Shown: positions 23,225-34,182, counted from the stretch's first letter. The stretch: DNA of 64,000 nucleotides from Chaenocephalus aceratus (GCA_023974075.1 JAMFTG010000222.1:86001-150000); one strand, 5' to 3'. Program-made: numbers and translations. The notes: a model not told the origin generated them from the letters alone.

Positions 23225-24410
23225 GTGTTGATGGTCGCATGTATCAGTGCAGCGTGACGTGGCTCTCAGAGCAGCGTGACATGGCTCTCAGAGCAGCGTG
23301 ACATGGCTCTCAGTGCAGCGTGACGTGGCTCTCAGAGCAGCGTGACATGGCTCTCAGAGCAGCGTGACGTGGCTCTCAGTGCAGCGTGACATGGCTCTCA
23401 GTGCAGCGTGACGTGGCTCTCAGAGCAGCGTGACATGGCTCTCAGAGCAGCGTGACATGGCTCTCAGAGCAGCGTGACATGGCTCTCAGAGCAGCGTGAC
23501 ATGGCTCTCAGTGCAGCGTGACGTGGCTCTCAGTGCAGCGTGACGTGGCTCTCAGTGCAGCGACATGGCTCTCAGTGCAGTGCAGCGTGACGTGGCTCTC
23601 AGTGCAGCGTGACGTGGCTCTCAGAGCAGCGTGACGTGGCTCTCAGTGCAGCGTGACGTGGCTCTCAGAGCAGCGTGACGTGGCTCTCAGTGCAGCGTGA
23701 CGTGGCTCTCAGTGCAGCGTGACGTGGCTCTCAGAGCAGCGTGACGTGGCTCTCAGTGCAGCGTGACGTGGCTCTCAGTGCAGCGTGACGTGGCTCTCAG
23801 AGCAGCGTGACGTGGCTCTCAGTGCAGCGTGACGTGGCTCTCAGTGCAGCGTGACGTGGCTCTCAGAGCAGCGTGACATGGCTCTCAGTGCAGCGTGACG
23901 TGGCTCTCAGTGCAGCGTGACATGGCTCTCAGTGCAGCGTGACGTGGCTCTCAGTGCAGCGTGACATGGCTCTCAGTGCAGCGTGACGTGGCTCTCAGAG
24001 CAGCGACATGGCTCTCAGTGCAGCGTGACATGGCTCTCAGTGCAGCGTGACATGGCTCTCAGAGCAGCGACATGGCTCTCAGTGCAGCGTGACATGGCTC
24101 TCAGAGCAGCGACATGGCTCTCAGTGCAGCGTGACATGGCTCTCAGTGCAGCGTGACGTGGCTCTCAGAGCAGCGACATGGCTCTCAGTGCAGCGTGACG
24201 TGGCTCTCAGTGCAGCGTGACATGGCTCTCAGAGCAGCGTGACGTGGCTCTCAGTGCAGCGTGACATGGCTCTCAGAGCAGCGTGACGTGGCTCTCAGTG
24301 CAGCGTGACGTGGCTCTCAGTGCAGCGTGACGTGGCTCTCAGAGCAGCGTGACGTGGCTCTCAGTGCAGCGTGACGTGGCTCTCAGAGCAGCTGACATGG
24401 CTCTCAGTGT
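23225..24410. repeat. 22-bp minisatellite, about 53 copies
   Basis: Unit close to gtgacgtggctctcagtgca(gc), with two main alternations (acgtgg/acatgg and agtgcagc/agagcagc). At its right edge it merges without a break into exon 1 of the C1q-like gene, whose last codons repeat the unit on the - strand. 22 is not divisible by 3, so every extra copy shifts the reading frame. Confidence 0.95.
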
Positions 24411-24614
24411 GTTTGTGTCAGCTGTGTCAGCTGTGTTGTCTTGCTCCAGACTCTGGATCTTGATCCTGTGTTCGATGGCCATGTCTCTGAGCTCCTTCAG
24501 CTCAGCCCAGACGCCAATGCTCACCTGGGTCTGACTGCTGCTCTGAACCTCACCCTGAGCCCCTGTCCAGAGGAGACAGAGCAGCAACGCCGGAAAAACT
24601 GCAGCTCTCCTCAT
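24405..24614 (-). pseudogene. C1q-like protein, first exon (signal peptide and coiled coil)
   Basis: From ATG at 24614 the frame encodes a clear signal peptide (MRRAAVFPALLLCLLWTGAQG). Then follow a Gln/Ser-rich segment and an amphipathic helix (WAELKELRDMAIEHRIKIQSLEQ). This is the standard start of teleost C1q-like secreted proteins, where a short coiled coil precedes the globular domain. After DNTADTADTNT the frame enters the 22-bp minisatellite (LRAMSAALRATSR) and ends at 24339, with no convincing splice donor. It pairs with the globular exon at 21786-22055. Signal peptide, start context and TATA box look sound, so the promoter may still be active, but the full coding sequence is broken. 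Confidence 0.7.
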
Positions 24615-24670
24615 TCTGAAATATCGCTGTTCAGACAGAGAAGTGAGACACGTCTCGCTCTGTCCCCATC

Positions 24671-24676
24671 TTTATA
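24671..24676 (-). promoter_or_regulatory. TATA box of the C1q-like gene
   Basis: On the - strand, gatataaag lies about 57 bp upstream of the ATG at 24614. This fits a compact inducible promoter with a short 5' UTR. Confidence 0.5.
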
Positions 24677-24809
24677 TCCACGTTTAACAGGTATAAAATA
24701 ATATATGACAGTACAAGAAAGTTGTTATTAATAAACAAGAATACAGTTTGAAAGGGGAGTGATTTGTCAAATATCCATAAATTAAAAGAAAATCTGCTTA
24801 CAGTTGTGT

Positions 24810-25413
24810 TTGGGTGTTGAGAGATGTGTCCATAGATCTCCTAATTTTGCTCTCAAAGTGCACCAGATTGATGCTTTTAACTTCAATATTAAAAAAAAAA
24901 GTCTTCCCAGGGGTGCATGCCCCCAGACCCCCCTAGAGGAGGTGAGGTCCCAGTCCATATCTTTCTGTGTTGGTGGTCATGCCACAACCGTGCATGCGCG
25001 AATCATAGTAAGTGTAACGGCCCGTCCACACAGCGGCGTGCGTTGACGTCACCCCATTCACTTTGAATGGGGTGACGTCACTTTTAGCCGAAATGCATCG
25101 TGGGAAGCGACGTGGAGCGTAGCTAGCGTGGCTCGCTGCAAAAGTTGAGCAATGTTCAACTTTTGACGCCTCGGCGAGGCGTTAGCCAATCGAATCATCA
25201 TATGCCAGTACAAGCTCTAGCCAATCAAACCGCTGCTTGTGTGTCAGGGGCGGGAGATTCATGTGATTGGTTGTTGGTCGAGAGTCAGACACGCCCGCCG
25301 GCAAGCGTTAGCGTACGCCGCTGTGTGGACGGGCCGTTAGTGTCTGCATTTGGGGGGGGGGGGGGGGCGCCAGCTAAAATCTTGCCTAGGGCAGCAAATT
25401 GGTCAGGGCCGGC

Positions 25414-25423
<10 letters not shown>
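24810..25423. mobile_element. Decayed hAT-like element (host of the 25015 MITE)
   Basis: The block caggggtgcatgcccccaga (about 24909) and the end cagggccggccctg (25410-25423) are typical of ZMYM-like hAT elements. The sequence between is degraded and split by the MITE at 25015-25339. Confidence 0.45.
25015..25339. mobile_element. 325-bp MITE with 29-bp terminal inverted repeats
   Basis: The left end taacggcccgtccacacagc and the right end gctgtgtggacgggccgtta are perfect complements. The full arms are about 29 bp with one or two mismatches. The ends are compatible with TA as target duplication. It carries an internal 17-bp-arm hairpin at 25044-25080. Confidence 0.88.

Positions 25424-25480
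<57 letters not shown>
25414..25480. repeat. (GT)n microsatellite
   Basis: An uninterrupted run of about 66 bp abutting the hAT-like terminus cagggccggccctg. 25481-26180 shows no recognisable gene or repeat. Confidence 0.95.
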
Positions 25481-25482
<2 letters not shown>

Positions 25483-26180
25483 ACAGTCTGCGGCGGTGTG
25501 TGTGTGTACACAGAGAGTGCTGTCAAGCGACCCGACCCGGCTGCAGCAGGGAGAAGAGGGGCAGAAAAAGAGATCTCCGTCCTCCGTGTTTTATTCTTAT
25601 AGAAGTAAGAAGAGAAGTAACGGGGCAGAAACCCTCCTTTTTACGCAGCGGTCCAGACATAGACATCAAATGGCGACACATATTCAGTGTGCAGTTCCTT
25701 TGGCATCAGGGCAGGATATCTAGATACTTTCCAAGGTTTGACATCATGAATTGTGCTACTTTTAAAGCAAGCAGCGATGTTTTCAAATCTGTAATCAGAA
25801 AGCTCTTCAAAAACGCTATCGAAGCAGTTCCTGCCGTTGCTACGTTAGCTCAAACGGTAACAACGGACTATTTTTCTTAGCGGATGCATGTCAATTTAAA
25901 TCAATACAACTATTTTTTAAATCAATAAAATCATTTTCTAAATCCATAAAAGCATTTCAATTAATATTGGGACTCATGTCGTTACTTTGTCGAGAATGTG
26001 GCCACGTAATAAGCGGGATAATGTGCACATTGCATAATGTGCCTTCATGCCGATCTAGATCCCTCCGCTTGGCGTCGGGCTCCTGATCAGCCGGTCAGTG
26101 TTCTTTTCCCCATGATGACCACGTCGCTGCACATTATCCCTTACTTATGATTATATAGAGTCATTATTCATTTGTTTTAA

Positions 26181-26640
26181 AGCAGGAGGCGCAAAAGCTT
26201 GCCTCGGGGAGGGAGAAAAAGAGCCACAGCGGAGAATAAACAGAAGGGCAACCATGGCAACCATGCAAGGGAAGTCTTCTCTGCTTTTGTGGCAGACTAC
26301 AGCGCCACTTACAGGCCTGGCATATGTACTACAGCGTCTCCAGCGCTTTCGAGCAGCAATGGCCGGCCGTGGGCCAACCTCTCATTCCCCTGATAGGTGG
26401 AGAATTGACCAATAGCCGTAGCGCCACTTTACTGACGTCCGTAAAGTGTTCAAATCTGGATCAGTCTGTATCAGATCCGTTGCAGCCCCTTTTTTTTAGA
26501 GATTTGGGTATGGAGGAAAAGAGAGAGGGTTGTGTTTTCTGACACTTGGTGAGTTCCATGGAACACCGGGGACACATATTCATGTATAAAAGACGTACAA
26601 AAGTGCATTTTGCATGATAGGTCCCCTTTAAAATATGAAT
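26181..26640. mobile_element. Dispersed DNA-transposon-like fragment
   Basis: The block gcagcg/tggcgc, tacaggcctggcatatgtac and ggcaaccatggcaaccatgc recurs inverted at about 40225-40420. It ends with gataggtcccctttaaaata, a common fish DNA-element terminus. The exact boundaries are unknown. Confidence 0.5.
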
Positions 26641-26680
26641 TTGAGGGTTGGATATTTGTAAAAAAAAAATTGTATATTCA

Positions 26681-26783
26681 TATTTTAAGATGTACATTTA
26701 TTTATTTGTAGTACTTTCTATTGTTATTGTGTCATTTGGTGGCATCAATGTGCATTTGATACAGATAATGGAGCAGAGTATTT
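26681..26783 (+). repeat. Left copy of about 101-bp direct repeat flanking the gypsy element
   Basis: It aligns without gaps to 29221-29323 (same start tattttaagatgtacattta, about 6 differences). The right copy lies beyond the 3' LTR, so these are not LTRs. Confidence 0.85.
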
Positions 26784-26831
26784 AGGGACACATACTGTAT
26801 GTTTTACTGTTTTCTTGTTGATGTTTTCTAA

Positions 26832-27237
26832 GGTGGACCTGGTGCGTGGATACCACCAGGGGCCCATGCATCCCCTGGACATTCCCAAAACGGCAGTGAT
26901 AACGCCATTTGGGTTGTTTGAGTTCCTGCGGATGCCTTTTGGGCTCAAGAATGCCGCTCAAACATTCCAGCGCCTGATGGATTCGGTGCTGCAGGACTTA
27001 CCGTTTGTTTTCGTCTACCTGGACGACATACTCGTCGTCGCCAGCACTTCTGAGGAGGAACACCTGTCCCACCTCCGAGCCCTTTTCACGAGGCTCAGCC
27101 AACACGGGTTGATAATCAACCCTGCAAAGTGCCTGTTCGGGGTGTTTGACATTGACTTCCTTGGGCACCGCGTCACCAAGGGCGGGGCAGCACCCCTGCC
27201 GGCGAAGGTTGAGGCTGTTGCGGCGTTTCCTCTGTGA
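26832..27237 (+). pseudogene. Gypsy reverse transcriptase fragment
   Basis: It enters the RT domain at KVDLVRGYHQ (motif A, with its Asp). It keeps the TPFGLFEF/MPFGLKNA region and the YLDD active-site box (about 27016-27027). The frame ends in a stop at 27235. The thumb and connection region continues in another frame. Confidence 0.9.
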
Positions 27238-27691
27238 GTTCCTGGGGATGGTGACCTTCTACCACCGTTTCATCGCCCGGGCCGCCCACATAATGCGGCC
27301 GCTGTATGAGGCGTAGAAGGGTAAGGCCCCCATCCAGGAGATCGACTGGACGGCGGAGGCTGAGGTTGCCTTTAAGGAGGTCAAGAACGCGCCGGCCCTG
27401 TTGGCGCATCCGTCATCCACGGCCCCCATATTCATTACCACTGACGCATCGGAGCAGTGGGTGGAGGGCGCCTGGCAACCACTCGCCTTTTTCAGCCGCC
27501 AGCTGACGCCCAGGGAACGCAGGTACAGCGCTTTTGACCGGGAGCTCCTTGGACTCTGGCTGGCCGTGCGGCACTTCCGTTTTACGGCGTTCGTTGACCA
27601 CAAGCCGCTCACGTTCGCCAAGTCCAAGGTGGCGGAGCCTTGGTCTGCTCGTCAGCAACGACAGCTTTCCTACATCTCAAGGGGGGGATGA
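27238..27691 (+). pseudogene. Gypsy RT connection and RNase H fragment
   Basis: In the +2 frame the connection motif (LGMV.FYHRFI) is followed by an in-frame TAG at 27316-27318. RNase H follows with TTDAS, the FSR.LTP.ERRYS region, RELL and the DHKPL motif. It ends after RQQRQLSYIS at a small gatgacgt repeat (27690-27715) where the tether to integrase is deleted. Confidence 0.85.
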
Positions 27692-27711
27692 CGACGTGAT
27701 GACGTGATGAC

Positions 27712-28984
27712 GTGAGGCTGCGCCTGGAGGATGTGGTTTTCGGCGACGCGGGCATTACTCTGCTCTGTGACGTCTCCACGGGCAAGCAGCGTCCGGTCGT
27801 TCCCGCCAGTTGGAGGCGCTCCGTGTTCGAGGCGGTGCACGACCTGTCGCACCCCGGCGGAAAGCCTTCGGTGCGGATGGTGGTCGCGAAGTTCGTGTGG
27901 CGGGGGCTCAAAAAGGACGTGAGGGCTTGGGCCGGCAAGTGCGTGGCTTGCCAGCGTGCTAAAATGCACCGCTACACGAAGGCCCCCCTGGAGCGTTTCC
28001 TGGTGCCCGAGAGGAGGTTTGATCACGTCAACATCAATCTGGTTGGTCCATTACCCTCCTCTCAGGGCTTTTCCTACCTCCTTACTATGGTGGACAGGAC
28101 GACCCGTTGGCTGGAAGCGGTCCCTCTCACGTCAACAACGGCGGCTGACATAGCCCGGGCTTTCATTATGACGTGGGTGTGTCGTTTTGGCACCCCTTCA
28201 GACATTTCCTCAGACCGTGGTTCGCAGTTCACGTCCAAGCTCTGGAACGCCTTGGCAAGGGGTTTGGGGGTCAAGCTTCACGGGACAACCACTTATCACC
28301 CTCAGGCTAACGGTCTTTGCGAGCGTTTCCATCACTCCATGAAGGCAACCCTCAGGGCCGGCCTGACGGTAATTGGGTCGACAAGCTGCCTTGGGTGATG
28401 CTGTGCCTGAGGACCGCGCTTAAGGAGGATCTGCAGTGCTCCACGGCTGAGATGGTGTACGGTCAGCCGCTGAGGGTTCCAGGGGATTCTCAGCTCCCTG
28501 GTCGGCGACGGCCCAGCGGGCTTTCCTGCAGGACGCCGCTGAGGCCTTTGCTCAGATCCCCACTGCTGAGCATGGAACTCAGGTGTCCCGGATTCCCGTG
28601 GAGCTCCGCTCGGCTGGGCACGTGTTCATCCGGCACGTCCCGCACAGACGCCCCCTGCAGCCCCCTTACGATGGGCCTTTCCGGGTCTTGGAACACAGGG
28701 ACAAGCACTTGGTGGTCGACCTGGGTGATAAGGCCGAGCACGTCTCGGTGGACCGGGTGAAGGCTGCTCACCTGGACTTGGACCAACCGGTGGTGCTGGC
28801 ACGGCCTCCGCGACGGGGCCGCCCCCCGGCCTTGACCCCTGTCACCGAATTGGGGCCTGCGGTTCCGGTCCCACCTCTCCCGGCGGCCGCCCCTGCGGGG
28901 GTCGCCTCCCCGGCTCCCGTTCTCCAGAGTCGTGGTGGTCGGCCTGTCGTTCCTCCCCGCCACACAGACTTTGTGTATGGGTGA
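27712..28984 (+). pseudogene. Gypsy integrase, broken
   Basis: The first part (to 28398) has the HHCC zinc-binding region (HDLSH ... CVACQ) and the core. The Asp expected in the first catalytic position (before LVGPLP) is Asn here (codon AAT at 28036-28038). The second Asp (SSDRGSQF) and the Glu (CERFH) remain. After about 28360 the frame changes twice; the end of the core and the C-terminal domain read in the other two frames to TGA at 28982. The missing catalytic Asp and the frameshifts make it inactive. Confidence 0.85.
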
Positions 28985-29000
28985 ATTCTGGGGGGGCTTG

Positions 29001-29211
29001 TGTGGTGGAACATTGTGGGACATAATTCACCGTTGTGTATATTGTGTGTTGCAACATGGACCTGCTAGGGAGCGTACCGTGTGGTGTTATTCATGCCAGC
29101 TTGACAGTAGCAAAGAGAGATGTTCCTACCTTGTCTTGAAACAAATGGAAAATAAAGTGTGGAGTTCCATACTGAACACACCGCCTCAGACTCCTATTCA
29201 TCGGCTCTACA
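29001..29211 (+). mobile_element. Gypsy 3' LTR
   Basis: It starts tgtggtgga immediately after the polypurine tract (tctgggggggctt) and ends gctctaca, giving TG...CA ends. It has AATAAA at about 29149 followed by a G/T-rich stretch. Confidence 0.75.
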
Positions 29212-29220
29212 ATATATTAA

Positions 29221-29323
29221 TATTTTAAGATGTACATTTATTGATTTGTAGTACTTTCTATTTGTATTGTGTAATTTGGTGGCATCAATGTGCATTTGAT
29301 ACAGATAGTGGAGCAGATTATAT
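29221..29323 (+). repeat. Right copy of the about 101-bp direct repeat
   Basis: It starts 9 bp after the LTR end and is about 94% identical to 26681-26783. 29324-29985 looks like degraded DNA-transposon sequence, with no gene. Confidence 0.85.
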
Positions 29324-29989
29324 AGCCCTTAAACGTAGCGTAGGTAAGAATGGAGAAACCAGCTGGAGTGCGCTAGAATTTGAAAGTATGCAGCCGAAAA
29401 GAATCTGCCCCTTCCTTCAGACTTCCTCACAGAGCCCCTCCTCCAACACACATGAATGCGCACATGACCAATGAGGGCACGAGGTAAGTTTGTGCCCAGA
29501 GGGAAGGCTGACAGGCAGGTAGGCCATCCAGCTACTTTAGCCGGCTCAGATGATTGGTCGTGCTTTTTACAGCGCCACGGCTTCCACAGATGAATTTTTT
29601 AATGTATATAACCATCAAAGTATTTAATATATTCATTGCTATCGGGATGTTAAGAGCATTCCATGGAATATAACAAAAAGTGTTTCTGAAGTGAATTACA
29701 TACCCCGCCTTTAAGGTCACATATCAAATCCTAAAATACATAAATTAAACCCAAAATTCGCGGATTTCCACTATCCCTTTAACCCCTGGAAATAAAACTG
29801 CATTGCGCGCCACCTATTTTTTTTGTCCACACAAATGTCCTCACTTTTTGCCATTTGTGTGGCCAGGGGACAATTATTGAAGAAGCCATTGATCTCAGTC
29901 TTGAACACGCATGTTTTCCACAGCGGAAAAATTGCACACTCACATGAAAATGATGTTTGCAAACCCCCAACATAGATATGTTTTATTTT

Positions 29990-30410
29990 TAACATGCAAG
30001 CTAAGCATTCTGGTTCTCTGACAAGAAAATCAAGCAACAAGACAACATTTACTTCAGGCTAACAGGCCAAACATCATTGCCGCATGTTTTTGGGTAATTT
30101 TAGTATTTATTTGAGTTTTCTTTTAAGTAGAGTAGCTTCGAATGAAATTCTTGCAACTTTTGATTTGCATTTCTTTGTTAATCCAAATTCTGTGTGGTCT
30201 TTATTTCATGCTAGCACCATAAGTAAAACTCCAACAAGTCCCAAGTTATTCATAATTGCTAAAGTTATCTTGCTAGCTACGACGTCTCTTATATCCAAAT
30301 TAATTTGCAAGTTTTTACATTTTATTACATTTTTTTTACATTTTATATTAAGAGTTTAATAGCATGTCCAAATTGCAGATCTTGAAACTAAACCAGGTTT
30401 CTTGTTTATA
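29990..30410 (+). repeat. Diverged duplicate of 32535-32790
   Basis: Shares agacaacatttacttcaggc, aacaggcc.aacatcat and gtccaaattgcagatc in the same order with 32535-32790. The two copies flank the transposon at 30418-32460. Confidence 0.7.
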
Positions 30411-31180
30411 ACATTTCGGTACCGCTTTACAATAAGAAAGTGTTACGAATAGTTTGTAATTAATTTATTAATTAGGTTGTGAACACTTTATAAATCATTA
30501 ATAAGCTTTTATAAGACATGAGATAAACAGGGCAACTGTGACCGGTTGCTTGCCAAATAGTGAGCCCACATTTATCTGTACTGCTAAGCCTTATATTGGC
30601 TACCTAGCGTACTTCGTCTTCTTCATCAGCCAGCCAGTGCCGGAGCCAGGACATTTTCAGTGGGGTGGCCAGGACATTATCAGTGGGGTGGCCAGGATGG
30701 AACCAGAGATCATTTTGGGGTAGCATTGAAATCACTATTATATGAACATAAAAATACATCTCACTAGAAAACAAGGGGTTATTTAAGGCACCTACAACAC
30801 ACCTCTACATTATTTGGGATTAAGTGGTGGAGGAATAGATCAAATAATATTCAGTATATCTAACTTTTTTTTTCGTATTCCCGCAGGCAAAGTATCAACG
30901 AAGCTTACATTATACAAATGTAATGCAATAAACAGACTGTTTAGCTCATGGTGATCAGCAGCCCTATGAGCTCATTCTCTCAGTGTGTCATCAGGAATAC
31001 AGAGACACACATCATTTAAATAAGTTTTTTAATTCAATGATAGGTTAAGAATAAACATCTTAAAGTAAATGACAATAAACAATAGCCCTTAACCCTGTAA
31101 GGCCCCCGGTTTGTAATTTTACAACATTTCTTTAAACCAGTGGTTTACTCTGAGAAGAAAATGAATAGATGTATTACGAC

Positions 31181-31238
31181 AAACATTTACTGACTTTTTA
31201 GGAAAGTTTAAACTATCCTAAAAAGTCAGTAAATGTTT
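31181..31238. repeat. Perfect 23-bp-arm hairpin
   Basis: Arms 31181-31203 (aaacatttactgacttttta + gga) and 31216-31238 are exact reverse complements with a 12-nt loop. Confidence 0.9.
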
Positions 31239-31580
31239 CGTTTTTTTTAAAAGACTACATTTACATAGTGAAACGGTCCTTTTGTTCGGCCTCTGCTATT
31301 GGGTAGTACATGTGTTTATAGGTCCTGCCCTCTGGCCATACACGCACACAACCAGGGGCGCCGCCAGGGATTGGGGCCCTATGAAAATATATCACATTGG
31401 GCCGCACCACCAGGCCAGGGTTACCACGCCAACCAAGCACTATTGCTGTAACCACACCTCCAGAACCCAACCCACCCATTCTTTACATTACATGTTACTT
31501 GTTAGATGCTTTTAGCCAAAGCGACTAACATACTCAATACTGTGGCCACCCCCAGCTCCGCCACTGCAGCCAGCATCCTT

Positions 31581-32272
31581 AGCCGCGTTCACACTGCGGG
31601 TACTTTTCCCACAAAGGTTCATGCGAACTTAGTTCATGATCGCGTTCACACCAAAAGAGCCGGTACTAAAAGTAGTTCATGCGAACCTTTTTACCCGCTC
31701 GAAAGTCCCTGCTAGAGAGCAGGGACTTTCGAGCGGCTCTTTTGTGAGAAAAGAGCTATATGTCTGATTAGCTGGGCGGATTGCAAACCACGTCCCGTAA
31801 AACTCCCAACAAGTTTTGTGAAGCCGCCATTTTATTATCCTCGCATTAGCATTATTAGCATTAGCATTAGCCCAGCGCAGAAACGCAGAGAGACTAACTT
31901 ATGGCAACACACAATAAAACATGGGAGCGGTGGAGATGAGGAGGTGTCGGCGTTCTGGCGATTTACTCGGAAGGCTTCAGTAGAAGCTGCTGGGACTCCC
32001 AGCAGCTTCTACTGAAGCCTTCCCCAACTCCGGGGACTTCCGGCCGGGGACTTTGGGCGGCAGTATACGCCGTGAAGTGGGTTGCGGCCTGCCAGTAAAC
32101 CCAAAGCAGAAGAAGAAGAAGTGACGTCAGCGGCTTCATTTGCCTAATCCTCCCCCAGGGACTTATTCCGGTGTGAACACGATCTGTACTTAGTTCATGC
32201 GAACTAAAGAGTTTGCATGAACTAAGTTCGCATGAACCTTTGTGGGAAAAGTACCGCAGTGTGAACGCGGCT
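31581..32272. mobile_element. 692-bp non-autonomous DNA transposon with long TIRs
   Basis: The ends agccgcgttcacactgcgg and ccgcagtgtgaacgcggct are inverted repeats that extend, with small gaps, through gttcatgcgaacttag. The flanking CTT on both sides could be a 3-bp target duplication, as for PIF/Harbinger. It has two internal hairpins, 31697-31736 and 31971-32021 (25-bp perfect arms). The paralogue at 18919 lacks the right half. Confidence 0.85.
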
Positions 32273-32534
32273 CTTGGTATCTGTTGCTCACCGAGTTGAT
32301 GCTCCCCAAGTAGCCAATATCAGGCTTAGTCCTCTTGCCAAATAGTGAGCCATGAATGAAAACTATGTTAGAACTGGTTTATAAATGGTTCTTAATGATT
32401 AACAAAGTGTTAAAATTAATAACCTATTTATAAGAGTAGTCTTATTGTAAAGGAGTACCAACAGTTATTTGCACGCTCTATTTTTCAGTGCTATCGATAA
32501 GTAGTACTTTTAAATAATTGGTCATTTAAAAAAG

Positions 32535-32790
32535 TGTAAGCATGGAAACTACGCATGCTGGTACTCTACAAGAAAATAATGCAAAAAGACAACATTTACT
32601 TCAGGCCAACAGGCCGAACATCATCGCTGCGAGCATTTCATTTTTAGTAATGTTAGCGTCAGTGGAGTAAGACGGAATTATTTATAATTTACTTTTTTTA
32701 AAGCGCCCTGCTGCAGTACATTTTATATTAAAGGTTTACCGACCTGTCCAAATTGCAGATCATGACACTAAACAAGTGTTCAGGATTACA
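32535..32790 (+). repeat. Diverged duplicate of 29990-30410
   Basis: See the partner entry. Identity is patchy, with many substitutions. Confidence 0.65.
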
Positions 32791-33056
32791 TTTCTTCGTG
32801 CACACCATTTCTCAGAACAGTTATACGTTCAAAAAGTGGTTGGAACATGTCAAATCAAGCCTATATGTTCATTGTTAGTCTGAAACATAATTAATAACCA
32901 TTTCTATTTGGAGGCGCCTTTCACAGCACCCAAGGACACCTTACAATTCATAACATATTCGAAGTAAAGGTTTTAGACGGGACAAGTTCTCCCGTTCACA
33001 TCCGAGTGTTTTTAAAATACATTAATGCACACAATATCCGTTCTGTTTTTTTATTA

Positions 33057-33320
33057 CTGCCGATTTGTATTCAATTTCTAATATTGTTATATTATGTTAT
33101 ATATAAAATAACGTATATTATATATAATATTTATATATAAATGTTATATATATATATGTTATATTTTTGTTATATTTGTTACATTATGTTATATTTTTGT
33201 AGTTCTGTTATATTAACAGAACTATATTATATATATAATGTTATATATATATATATAACATTATATATATATGTTATATTTTTCTAGTTCTATTATATAA
33301 ATATTATTATATATGTTATA
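33057..33320. repeat. AT-rich (TATATA)n low-complexity
   Basis: Repeated ttatatatataa and gttatatttt blocks, including a ttctgttatattaacagaa hairpin. Confidence 0.8.
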
Positions 33321-33349
33321 TTTTTCTAGTTCTGTTTTTAATTCTTGTT

Positions 33350-33437
33350 TCACTTTTATGTACGCACCACGAAACCAAGTCAATTCCTCGTACTCGTCAA
33401 CCTACCTGGTGATAAACCCGATTCCGATTCTGCTTAA
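33350..33437 (+). repeat. LINE/SINE 3' tail
   Basis: The string caattcctcgtactcgtcaa followed by aacccgattccgattctg corresponds to the L2-like tail at 17840-17890. Confidence 0.65.
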
Positions 33438-33514
33438 AAGTTCCATTTTTCCCGGTACCAGAGAAGACAGTGAACACACCACGAAACAGACAGGTTTTAA
33501 AACAGTAAATCACT

Positions 33515-34182
33515 TTTAATTTAGTTCTCTCATCGGCAGGTGAGCTCGTTTTAAACGTGATGACAAATGAAGTGCGTCGGTAAAGAAGCCTGACAGGATT
33601 GTTGATACATGATCTGAAACACGCTCCGCTCGGATGTCCGTCTGTCACATGTTTAACAAGCCAACATTACTCAAATTAAAACCACGACAGTTCAGCTCTT
33701 GACCTGATAGAATAAAAAGATAAGACAGATCCATCGCCAGGTACAACGGTGGCAGCAATACACAGGATTGCCCAAGCAGTAAAGTACACGTTCCTTTAAG
33801 AAACAGGGAGAGAGAACGCGAAAAAACCTAACCTCTGGGTTTTTTAATCCCCAATTCAAGTAGTATTTACCCTTTTTCTCGTGTGTTAGCGTGTGTGTTT
33901 CTTAATGAATTCAAGTTCAGCAATGGAAAAAACTAAAAGAATAAAGACAAAAAAAAAGTCCAGATAATACATGTGTTGGTGGAGGAGAGAGGGGTAAACA
34001 AAAAGAGAGGAGGAAGAGGAGGAGGAGGAAGGACATTCTGGATTCCTCAGCGGGAAACAGAGCAGCGGGGGAGGAAGAGGAGGGTGAGGAAGAGGAAGAA
34101 GCCGTCTTCAGGGGGGATGTGGAGAGCTCTCAACCAAAACTGATAAGTTACTCAGGTGGAAGAACCAGTGTGTGTGTGTATG

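Larger units (their letters stand above)
26815..29211 (+). mobile_element. Ty3/gypsy retrotransposon, 5'-truncated and frameshifted
   Basis: Order: reverse transcriptase (partial), RNase H, integrase, C-terminal tail, polypurine tract (28987-29000) and one LTR (29001-29211). The order RT-RNaseH-integrase is that of Ty3/gypsy (Metaviridae). gag, protease and the start of RT are missing, as is a 5' LTR. At least three frame changes and one in-frame stop (27316) interrupt pol. It is a dead copy. The exact left edge, about 26785-26832, is uncertain. Confidence 0.9.
30418..32460. mobile_element. TIR element with nested insertions
   Basis: The left end ggtaccgctttacaataaga and the right end cttattgtaaaggagtacca are imperfect inverted repeats of a common fish type. 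Inside, an 18-bp direct repeat (cttgccaaatagtgagcc at 30549-30566 and 32334-32351) brackets a 1.77-kb insert. That insert contains the MITE 31581-32272. Confidence 0.65.

Noticed and set aside
26681..29323. The two 101-bp direct repeats as LTRs of the gypsy element
   Set aside because: The right copy begins after the LTR end (gctctaca), and the element's polypurine tract abuts 29001, not 29221.
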